This document shows positions 1-4,966 of a DNA stretch of 5,565 nt, one piece after another (position 1 is the stretch's first letter; each line of letters starts with the position of its first letter). This DNA is from Clostridiales bacterium UBA1779 (GTDB lineage: Bacteria; Bacillota; Clostridia; Oscillospirales; CAG-272), in the NCBI GenBank assembly GCA_002314565.1, contig DCGL01000053.1, forward strand, positions 1-5,565, given 5' to 3'. Below the pieces are notes generated by a model that had not been told where the DNA came from, did no database searches, and saw only the letters and a list, made by a program, of their open reading frames with translations. Both the position numbers and the translations under genes were made by a program.

Positions 1-1
1 C

Positions 2-416
2 TTTACGTAATCATATGGTGGTAATGATGAAATGCTTACGTAAAAAGCTCGACGGGAAGCGAATTTACGTAAGCATATATCGTGTATGATGAAATGTTTA
101 CGTAAATAGCTCAAAAAAAGAAGACTTTACGTAATCAGGCGTTGGAATTAATGAAATGCTTACGTAAAAAGCTTGAAAAAAGAAGACTTTACGTAATCAG
201 GCGTTGGAATTAATGAAATGTTTACGTAAAAAGCTCGACAGGAAGCGAATTTACGTAATCATATGGTGGTAATAATGAAATGCTTACGTAAAAAGCTCGA
301 CAGGAAGCGAATTTACGTAAGCATATATCGTTTATGATGTAATGTATACGTAAATAGCTCAGAAAAAGAAGACTTTACGTAATCAGGAGTTGGAATTAAT
401 GAAATGCTTACGTAAA
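2..416. repeat. higher-order duplication inside the array (offset 248 bp)
   Basis: Units 1-3 (2-168) align without gaps to units 5-7 (250-416), with about 7 differences over 167 positions by eye. Naming units by the sequence between their two octamers, the order is alpha, beta, gamma, gamma, alpha, beta, gamma, delta. Alpha contains TATGGTGGTAAT, beta contains TATATCGT and gamma contains GTTGGAATTA. Neighbouring units of different type are less alike than units 248 bp apart, except units 3 and 4, which are near-identical neighbours. This indicates that a block of about four units was duplicated, by unequal crossing-over or replication slippage, after the unit types had diverged. Confidence 0.85.
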
Positions 417-497
417 AAGCTCGACGGGAAGCGAATTTACGTAATCAGAAGGTGGCATTATTACGAAAATTGCTCGAAAAGAAAAGACTTTACGTAA
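24..497 (+). other. possible chain of repeated mini-ORFs (speculative)
   Basis: Five units can be read from ATGAAATG as a short basic peptide with the common core MKCLRKKL[DE]x[KR]R[IL]YV. They lie at 24-89 (21 aa), 151-213 (20 aa), 213-272 (19 aa), 275-337 (20 aa) and 399-497 (32 aa). Stop and next start overlap or nearly touch: TAATG at 211-215, TGATG at 87-91 and ATGA at 334-337, with a 2-nt gap at 273-274. The two linker types translate to conservative exchanges (D/E, K/R, I/L). Against coding: unit 2 stops at a TAG (107-109), unit 6 at a TAA directly after ATG (340-342), and only unit 7 has a fair Shine-Dalgarno sequence (AGGAG at 385-389). Expression is unproven, and I do not call these genes. 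Confidence 0.2.
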
Positions 498-531
498 TCA
501 TTGATAAAAAAGAAAAATGAATTGCGGCATA

Positions 532-574
532 ATACAAAATGCCCCCCGGGCAAAGCCCGGGGGGCATTTTGTAT
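532..574. terminator. bidirectional rho-independent terminator after groEL
   Basis: Arms 532-551 and 555-574 are perfect reverse complements of 20 nt around the loop AAA. The core is GCCCGGGGGGC/GCCCCCCGGGC. The outer part of the stem supplies an A-tract on one side and TTTT on the other, so the structure works in both directions. On the minus strand it lies 37 bp past the groEL stop and should end the groESL transcript. On the plus strand it would end any transcript coming from the repeat array. Confidence 0.93.
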
Positions 575-611
575 GGAGTTTGGGAATCTTTGAACAATTA
601 CTGCGGATGAA

Positions 612-2249
612 TTAATACATTCCGCCGCCGGCGTTCATTGCTGCATTGGCAGCAGCGGCAACAGCGGGATCTTCCTTCTTGTTGGCAACGACAGCCTCAG
701 TTGTGAGGATGGTTGAAGCAATGGAAGCAGCGTTCTGAAGAGCGGAACGGGTTACCTTTGTCGGGTCGACGATGCCCTTGCTCATCATATCACAGTAGGT
801 TTCGGTATAAGCATCGAAGCCGTAGCCGGTCTTCTTTGAAGATACGATTTTGTCGATAACTACACCGCCGTCGAAGCCTGCATTGTCGGCAATCTGACGG
901 ATGGGAGCTTCGAGAGCCTTGAGTACGAGCTGTACGCCGGTCTTCTCATCGCCTTCTGTTGCCTTGAGAAGCTTGGCAACTTCCGGAATGACGTTGATGT
1001 AAGCAACTCCGCCGCCGGGGACGATACCCTCTTCAACGGCAGCCTTTGTTGCGTTGAGAGCGTCTTCGATGCGAAGCTTCTTTTCTTTCATTTCAACTTC
1101 AGTGGCAGCACCGACCTTGATTACGGCTACACCGCCGGCAAGCTTTGCAAGTCTTTCCTGAAGCTTTTCTTTATCGTAAGCAATCGTGGTGTTTTCGAGA
1201 GCGGTTCTGATCTGAGCGATTCTCTCTTTGATGGCTGCGGAATCACCGGCACCGTCAACGATAACGGTGTTCTCTTTGGTGACCTTGACCTGGCGTGCAC
1301 GGCCGAGGTCTGTGATGTCGGCATCCTTAAGCTCAAGTCCGAGCTCGGAGGTGATAACCTGACCGCCGGTAAGGATTGCGATATCTCTGAGCATTTCCTT
1401 TCTCTTGTCGCCGAAGGAAGGAGCCTTTACGCCGACAACGGTGAAGGTGCCGCGAAGCTTGTTGAGAATAAGGGTGGTGAGAGCTTCACCGTCGATATCC
1501 TCGGCAATGATGAGCAGCTTCTTTCCTGACTGAACGATCTTCTCGAGAAGGGGAAGAACTTCCTGGATGGAGCTGATCTTCTTGTCGGTGATGAGGATGT
1601 AGCAGTCGTCAAGGACGGCTTCCATCTTTTCCATATCAGTGGACATATAGGGGGAAATGTATCCGCGGTCGAACTGCATACCTTCAACAACCTCAGAGAT
1701 TGTTTCGGCAGACTTGGATTCTTCAATGGTGATAACGCCGTCGGAAGTTACCTTCTTCATGGCGTCGGCGATGAGCTGACCGATTTCGGCATCACCGGCA
1801 GAAATTGTACCGACTCTGGCGATATCGTCGCTTCCGCTTACGGGCTTGGAATTGGCAGCGAGGCATTCGACAGCCTTGTCAATGGCCTTCTTCATACCCT
1901 TGCGAAGAACCATCGGGTTTGCACCGGCGGTTACGTTCTTCATGCCTTCATGAATCATGGCCTGAGCGAGCAGGGTCGCGGTTGTTGTACCGTCACCGGC
2001 AGCGTCGTTGGTCTTTGTTGCAACTTCCTTTACAAGCTGAGCACCCATATTTTCGGCGGGGTCGTCAAGCTCGATTTCTTTTGCGATTGTGACACCGTCG
2101 TTTGTGATGAGGGGAGCACCGTACTTCTTGTCGAGAACTACGTTTCTGCCCTTGGGGCCGAGAGTGATTTTAACTGTATCTGCCAGCTGGTCTACGCCGC
2201 GAAGAAGGGCGTTTCTGGCGTCAATTCCGTAATAAAGATCCTTAGACAT
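612..2249 (-). CDS. groEL: 60-kDa chaperonin GroEL
   Basis: GroEL subunits form the double-ring ATP-driven folding chamber in the cytosol, capped by GroES. The protein has 545 residues, the usual length, and aligns from end to end. Visible landmarks are the N-terminal phosphate-binding TLGPKG (29-34), the nucleotide-binding DGTTT (86-90, equivalent to D87 of the E. coli protein), the hydrolysis aspartate D396 in IEDALNATKAA (E. coli D398), and the chaperonin signature AAVEEGIVPGGG (403-414). The apical domain lies roughly at 190-375. The C-terminus ends AGGGMY, a short remnant of the Gly-Met tail, with an unusual final Tyr. The start at 2249 gives the standard N-terminus. AAAGGA at 2261-2266 lies 11 nt upstream. 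The gene follows groES by 21 bp in the same CIRCE-controlled operon and ends just before a strong terminator. Confidence 0.99.
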   Translation of the reverse strand: MSKDLYYGIDARNALLRGVDQLADTVKITLGPKGRNVVLDKKYGAPLITNDGVTIAKEIELDDPAENMGAQLVKEVATKTNDAAGDGTTTATLLAQAMIHEGMKNVTAGANPMVLRKGMKKAIDKAVECLAANSKPVSGSDDIARVGTISAGDAEIGQLIADAMKKVTSDGVITIEESKSAETISEVVEGMQFDRGYISPYMSTDMEKMEAVLDDCYILITDKKISSIQEVLPLLEKIVQSGKKLLIIAEDIDGEALTTLILNKLRGTFTVVGVKAPSFGDKRKEMLRDIAILTGGQVITSELGLELKDADITDLGRARQVKVTKENTVIVDGAGDSAAIKERIAQIRTALENTTIAYDKEKLQERLAKLAGGVAVIKVGAATEVEMKEKKLRIEDALNATKAAVEEGIVPGGGVAYINVIPEVAKLLKATEGDEKTGVQLVLKALEAPIRQIADNAGFDGGVVIDKIVSSKKTGYGFDAYTETYCDMMSKGIVDPTKVTRSALQNAASIASTILTTEAVVANKKEDPAVAAAANAAMNAGGGMY

Positions 2250-2270
2250 AATAAATCAAGTCCTTTCTGT

Positions 2271-2558
2271 TCAGTCGATAATTGCGAGAATGTCTTTCTC
2301 ACAGAGAATGGTGTACTCTTTGCCGTCAACCTTGACTTCGGTGCCTGAGTACTTGGAAGCGATAACCTTGTCGCCGACCTTGAGCTCGATGGGAGTTCTT
2401 GTTCCGTCGTCGTTGACCTTTCCGGGGCCTACGGCAACAACTTCGGCAACCTGGGGCTTTTCCTGTGCGGAAGCGGTGAGAAGAATGCCGCTCTTTGTTT
2501 TTTCTTCAGCTTCGACGAGTTTGATAACAACTCTGTCAGCAAGTGGTCTGATGTTCAT
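2271..2558 (-). CDS. groES: 10-kDa co-chaperonin GroES
   Basis: GroES forms the heptameric lid of the GroEL chamber and controls substrate encapsulation. The product has 95 residues, the normal size, and starts MNIRPLADRVVIK, the classical Cpn10 N-terminus. The mobile loop that docks to GroEL lies about 16-32 and includes SGILL (23-27). The core GKV...GDKVIASKYSGTEVKVDG and the end EKDILAIID are typical of the family. I chose the start at 2558 because AGGAGG (2566-2571) lies 7 nt upstream and the N-terminus matches the family. The longer frame from 2606 would read through this ribosome binding site and into the CIRCE operator. It is the first gene of the groESL operon, transcribed from the promoter at 2635-2662. 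Confidence 0.99.
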   Translation of the reverse strand: MNIRPLADRVVIKLVEAEEKTKSGILLTASAQEKPQVAEVVAVGPGKVNDDGTRTPIELKVGDKVIASKYSGTEVKVDGKEYTILCEKDILAIID

Positions 2559-2595
2559 AATATATCCTCCTGAATTTATAAACAAGTTGATTGGT

Positions 2596-2622
2596 TTGGC
2601 ACTCAAAAAGAATGAGTGCTAA
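2596..2622 (-). promoter_or_regulatory. CIRCE operator (HrcA repressor site)
   Basis: On the minus strand the sequence is TTAGCACTC, 9 nt, then GAGTGCCAA. The established CIRCE consensus is TTAGCACTC-N9-GAGTGCTAA, so only one base of the distal arm differs. It lies just downstream of the predicted transcription start (about 2628) and within the groES leader, the usual place for HrcA to block transcription. By family knowledge, HrcA is kept active by GroEL, so misfolded protein relieves repression. The hrcA gene itself is not in this window. Confidence 0.96.
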
Positions 2623-2634
2623 TCACTGCCTAAT

Positions 2635-2662
2635 ATTGTAGCACTTTTACAAAAAAAATCAA
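2635..2662 (-). promoter_or_regulatory. sigma-A-type promoter of groESL
   Basis: Read on the minus strand, the -35 is TTGATT (2657-2662) and the -10 is TACAAT (2635-2640), with a 16-bp spacer rich in T. The -10 is one base from TATAAT. The predicted start near 2628 puts CIRCE at about +7 to +33. I see no alternative sigma-B-like signal. Confidence 0.85.
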
Positions 2663-2701
2663 GTGGTTTTTGAAAAAATAGCAAGTTTTTTTATATATAT
2701 T

Positions 2702-3811
2702 TTAGCAAACTCGGTTTGTGTCTGCCACTTCGTCATATATTCTGCAGGTTTCTTTCACCATACGTTCAGCCGTGCAGCGTTCAAAGAAGCGGGCACGTGC
2801 TTTGCGTGAGTAAAGTGCGCAGAGGTCCGGGTCACGGACTAGCTGCATTATTGCCCGGTATACAGCGGGCGGGTCGTCGGGCGGTACGCAGATGCCGCAG
2901 CCGCCGATAAGCGCACGGCTTCCGCCGACGTCGGTAACGACGGGAATCAGTCCGAGAGAGAGGGCCTCGCAAAGGGAGAGGGAAGAGGTTTCAACAGCCA
3001 CGGACGGGCTTGCGATGATTTTGCACAGCGACATATACGGGGCGACGTCGGAAACGAAGCCGCAGAATGTGACGTTGTCAGACAGGCCCCAGCGCCGGGC
3101 GAGATTTTCAAGCTCCTGCTTTTCGGAACCGTCACCGCAGATAAGAAAATGAATATCGTGGGTGAAACGCAGGCAGAGGGATGCCGCCTGCAAGAGTATT
3201 TCGGGTCCTTTTTCAGGTTCGAGTCTTCCGAAAAAGCCCACGGTGATTCTGTCTTCAGGGATACCGAGCTTATTTCTTAGAGCCGAAAGGGAAGCATCGT
3301 CGGGACGTTCGAGCTTCGGAGAGCCGTTATATACGACGGTGATTTTCTTTTTCGGAAACCCTATGGCACGCATAGCAAGCGCGGCACTGTCGTCCGTTGC
3401 TATGCAGCGTGAAATTCCGGAAAAATAAAGTCTTGCCATAAAACGAAGAAAAAGGCGGAAGCGGATGGGGGGCAGGTCGGAGCAGTGTTTAGTCATAATA
3501 CGGGTCCTGACACCGGCCTTCTGTGCTGCAAGCTGACCGCTCAGCGATGAATGGGTATGTGCTATATCCGGATTCAGCTTTTTTATTGCTTTCGTCATAG
3601 TCTTAACGGCTTTAAGGGAAGCGGATGAATTGAGACCGTCAATTTCCGTTACGCTGACACCGAGCTCTTCAAGCCGCGGCTTCAGAAGAGAGCCCTTCGG
3701 AAGCAGAACGTAGTATTCGTATTTGTTCCTGTCAGAGCCGGCAATGAGGTAGCAGAGCAGGCGTCCTGCCCCGCCTATGTTGCCGTCAGTGATGATATGC
3801 AGGATTTTCAT
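2702..3811 (-). CDS. glycosyltransferase family 4 (GT4) protein
   Basis: This is a predicted retaining, nucleotide-sugar-dependent glycosyltransferase of 369 residues with the two-Rossmann-domain GT-B fold. The N-terminal acceptor domain begins with a beta-strand and glycine loop, MKILHIITDGNIGGAGR (1-17), and carries DIAHTHSS (82-89). The C-terminal donor domain contains VYNGS (160-164), VGFFGRLEPEKG (191-202, with R196 and K201 at the usual phosphate-contact positions), FLICGDG (222-228), and the E-x7-E motif of GT4 enzymes (E274, E282), followed by GLIPVVTDVGG. There is no signal peptide or clear membrane segment, so a cytosolic or membrane-peripheral enzyme is likely. Such enzymes build capsule, exopolysaccharide, glycolipid or teichoic-acid chains. 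The donor and acceptor here cannot be told from sequence. The start is 13 nt after the hom stop, suggesting cotranscription and translational coupling. The nearest SD-like AAGAGG is unusually far (17 nt) and separated from ATG by a small hairpin. Confidence 0.93.
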   Translation of the reverse strand: MKILHIITDGNIGGAGRLLCYLIAGSDRNKYEYYVLLPKGSLLKPRLEELGVSVTEIDGLNSSASLKAVKTMTKAIKKLNPDIAHTHSSLSGQLAAQKAGVRTRIMTKHCSDLPPIRFRLFLRFMARLYFSGISRCIATDDSAALAMRAIGFPKKKITVVYNGSPKLERPDDASLSALRNKLGIPEDRITVGFFGRLEPEKGPEILLQAASLCLRFTHDIHFLICGDGSEKQELENLARRWGLSDNVTFCGFVSDVAPYMSLCKIIASPSVAVETSSLSLCEALSLGLIPVVTDVGGSRALIGGCGICVPPDDPPAVYRAIMQLVRDPDLCALYSRKARARFFERCTAERMVKETCRIYDEVADTNRVC

Positions 3812-3814
3812 TTT

Positions 3815-3829
3815 GCTGAAAAAATCAGC
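3815..3829 (-). other. small hairpin between SD and start of the glycosyltransferase
   Basis: On the minus strand GCTGA-TTTTT-TCAGC forms a 5-bp stem with a 5-nt loop. The hom TGA stop sits in its first arm. An SD-like AAGAGG overlaps the 5' foot of the hairpin, and the glycosyltransferase ATG follows 3 nt after its 3' foot. If folded, it would bring the SD close to the start codon. The stem is short, so the functional reading is uncertain. Confidence 0.4.
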
Positions 3830-4814
3830 CTCTTGTCCATCTCAGGCGCGGAGGATATGCGAATTTCTTCTCGGCGGCATCGATGATGTCGGATACGACG
3901 GCACTGGCCGTTGCATCGCGTCCGGCTCCGCGGCCGTAAAATACGGCAGTGCCGAGCATATTTCCGGTGATTTCAACGGCATTGAAAACGCCGTTTACAG
4001 AGGAAAGGAGCTCACATCCGGGGACCTTCGTGGGAGCAACCGACAGCTTGATTTCACCGTCGGCGTTCTTTTCGGCTTTCGCAATGAGTTTGATGCTGCA
4101 GCCATCGGAATATGCTGCTTTAATGTCGTCGGCAGTAACGCCGGTAATACCCGTGATATCAACTTTTTCGAGGGGGAGGAGCTTGCCCCAGGCAAGAGCG
4201 GCAAGAATTACGATCTTTCTTGCGGCGTCAAAGCCGGCGACGTCGGCTGTAGGATCGGCTTCGGCATAGCCGAGACGCTGGGCGTCCTTGAGAACGTCTG
4301 CGTAAGCTGCGCCCTTTTCACTCATTTCAGTCAGAATATAGTTGGTCGTTCCGTTGAGAATTCCGCGGATTGATAGAATTTCGTTTGAGGAGAGGTCGTT
4401 TATGAGAGTACGAAGAACCGGTATGCCTCCGCCGACACTTGCTTCAAAGAGGTATCGGACTCCTTTTTCCGCGGCAAGGGAAAGAAGCTTATCTCCGCAG
4501 TCGGCAACGACGGCCTTGTTAGAGGTTACGACGCTCTTGCCGGCTCTGAGGCAGGCTTCTGTGAAATCGGCAGCCGGATGGACTCCGCCCATCATCTCGG
4601 CGACGACGGTGACCTCGGGGTCGTTCAATATGGTATCGATGCTGTGGACGATGTTCTTTTCGTATTTGTTACCGGGGAACTCGCGCAGATCGAGAATGTA
4701 TTTGATGTTAATCCTGTCGGCGAGTCTCTCTTCAATTATGGCTCTGTTCGTGTCAATCACAGAGGCAACTCCTCCGCCGACTACCCCGAAGCCGAGTAAT
4801 GCAATGTTAATCAT
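3825..4814 (-). CDS. hom: homoserine dehydrogenase, short form without ACT domain
   Basis: The enzyme reduces aspartate-4-semialdehyde to homoserine with NAD(P)H, the branch point to threonine and methionine. The product has 329 residues. The Rossmann nucleotide-binding loop is GFGVVGGGV (8-16). Other landmarks are VTSNK (96-100), EASVGGGIPV (124-133), GILNGTTNYI (151-160), and the family signature LGYAEADPTADVAGFDAARK (181-200). E185, D196 and K200 match the spacing of yeast E208, D219 and K223. The chain ends soon after GRGAG (294-298) and ASAVVSDII, where the catalytic domain normally ends. The roughly 80-100-residue ACT domain of many bacterial homologues is absent, and the next gene starts 13 nt later, so there is no room for it. 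The start at 4814 follows AAAAGGAG (4822-4829) by 7 nt and gives the usual MINIALLGFG. The in-frame start at 4877 would lie within the promoter. Confidence 0.97.
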   Translation of the reverse strand: MINIALLGFGVVGGGVASVIDTNRAIIEERLADRINIKYILDLREFPGNKYEKNIVHSIDTILNDPEVTVVAEMMGGVHPAADFTEACLRAGKSVVTSNKAVVADCGDKLLSLAAEKGVRYLFEASVGGGIPVLRTLINDLSSNEILSIRGILNGTTNYILTEMSEKGAAYADVLKDAQRLGYAEADPTADVAGFDAARKIVILAALAWGKLLPLEKVDITGITGVTADDIKAAYSDGCSIKLIAKAEKNADGEIKLSVAPTKVPGCELLSSVNGVFNAVEITGNMLGTAVFYGRGAGRDATASAVVSDIIDAAEKKFAYPPRLRWTRG

Positions 4815-4848
4815 TGTGGGACTCCTTTTAATAAATAAATAATATATA

Positions 4849-4877
4849 ATAATATCATAAAACATTGAAAAATGCAA
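4849..4877 (-). promoter_or_regulatory. probable promoter of the hom-glycosyltransferase operon
   Basis: On the minus strand the -35 is TTGCAT (4872-4877) and the -10 is TATTAT (4849-4854), with a 17-bp spacer and an extended -10 TG (TGATATTAT). The predicted start near 4842 gives a leader of about 28 nt, too short for a T-box or riboswitch. Confidence 0.7.
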
Positions 4878-4887
4878 ATAAAATGTT
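4861..4887. promoter_or_regulatory. inverted repeat between divergent promoters, candidate operator
   Basis: AACATT (4861-4866) and AATGTT (4882-4887) are perfect inverted hexamers, 21 bp apart (two helical turns). They cover the hom -35 and touch the -35 of the DUF4364 promoter, a good place for a regulator acting on both genes. The region is AT-rich, so a 6-bp inverted repeat could occur by chance. Confidence 0.35.
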
Positions 4888-4914
4888 GAAGACGGCAGAC
4901 TTTTGTGGTATTAT
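4886..4914 (+). promoter_or_regulatory. probable promoter of the DUF4364 gene
   Basis: The -35 is TTGAAG (4886-4891) and the -10 is TATTAT (4909-4914), with a 17-bp spacer and an extended -10 TG (4906-4907). The -35 boxes of this and the hom promoter are only 8 bp apart. The predicted start near 4921 gives a leader of about 46 nt. Confidence 0.7.
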
Positions 4915-4924
4915 TATAGGAAAT

Positions 4925-4961
4925 CGGCCGCGGGCAAGGCGGCCGGGGAAAGGAAACGGCC
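4925..4961 (+). promoter_or_regulatory. GC-rich leader hairpin with an alternative fold around the RBS
   Basis: CGGCCGC (4925-4931) pairs perfectly with GCGGCCG (4939-4945) around a 7-nt loop at the very 5' end of the predicted transcript. The 3' arm GGCCG (4941-4945) can instead pair with CGGCC (4957-4961), which places the AAAGGA ribosome binding site (4949-4954) in the loop. The two folds exclude each other. The pairing is seen in sequence. A regulatory role is inference. Confidence 0.4.
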
Positions 4962-4966
4962 TTATT

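Larger units (their letters stand above)
1..497. repeat. 62-bp tandem repeat array built on the palindrome TTACGTAA
   Basis: This 0.5-kb stretch has no conventional gene. Units begin with TTTACGTAA at 2, 64, 126, 188, 250, 312, 374 and 436, exactly 62 bp apart. A shortened eighth interval (53 bp) leads to a last half-unit at 489. A second octamer lies 33 bp after the first in units 1-7 (36, 98, 160, 222, 284, 346, 408), so octamer starts alternate 33 and 29 bp. I count 15 exact TTACGTAA, one variant (ATACGTAA at 346-353) and one decayed copy (461-468). A conserved ATGAAATGY precedes the second octamer and gives the unit polarity. Linkers of 19 bp come in two types, ending GAAGCGAA or GAAGAC. 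The array begins at the window edge and probably continues upstream. Its function is unknown. Candidates are phased protein-binding sites, a BIME-like intergenic repeat, or repeated mini-ORFs. Confidence 0.95.

Noticed and set aside
2..416. Conserved RNA hairpin in each unit with 13-bp arms
   Set aside because: Arms can pair, but the base after the octamer (T or G) and its partner (C or T) never form a Watson-Crick pair in units 1-7, only mismatches or G-U. There is no supporting covariation, so pairing may be just a by-product of the palindromic octamer.
1..497. CRISPR array
   Set aside because: The intervals between octamers are not unique spacers: the same few sequences recur. The constant part is only 8-10 bp, and no cas gene is in view.
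1..497. Integron attC array or one continuous repeat protein
   Set aside because: There are no cassette genes between units and no attC-type core sites that I can see. A 62-bp period is not a multiple of three, so no single frame runs through.
1127..2348. Long open frames overlapping groEL and groES on both strands
   Set aside because: They are shadows of highly biased chaperonin codons, with no family resemblance, and cover unquestionable genes.
2559..2606. Extended N-terminus of GroES
   Set aside because: It would contain the AGGAGG site and part of the CIRCE operator, and the family starts at MNIRPL.
2673..2692. Terminator after the glycosyltransferase gene
   Set aside because: An A-run and T-run can pair here, but the stem is AT only and weak. 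Readthrough into groESL stays possible.
4815..4842. T-box or other riboswitch ahead of hom
   Set aside because: The predicted leader is about 28 nt, too short, and no T-box sequence or terminator hairpin is present.
4815..4877. Extended N-terminus of homoserine dehydrogenase
   Set aside because: The added 21 residues are encoded by the promoter and RBS region, and the family N-terminus begins at MINIALLGFG.
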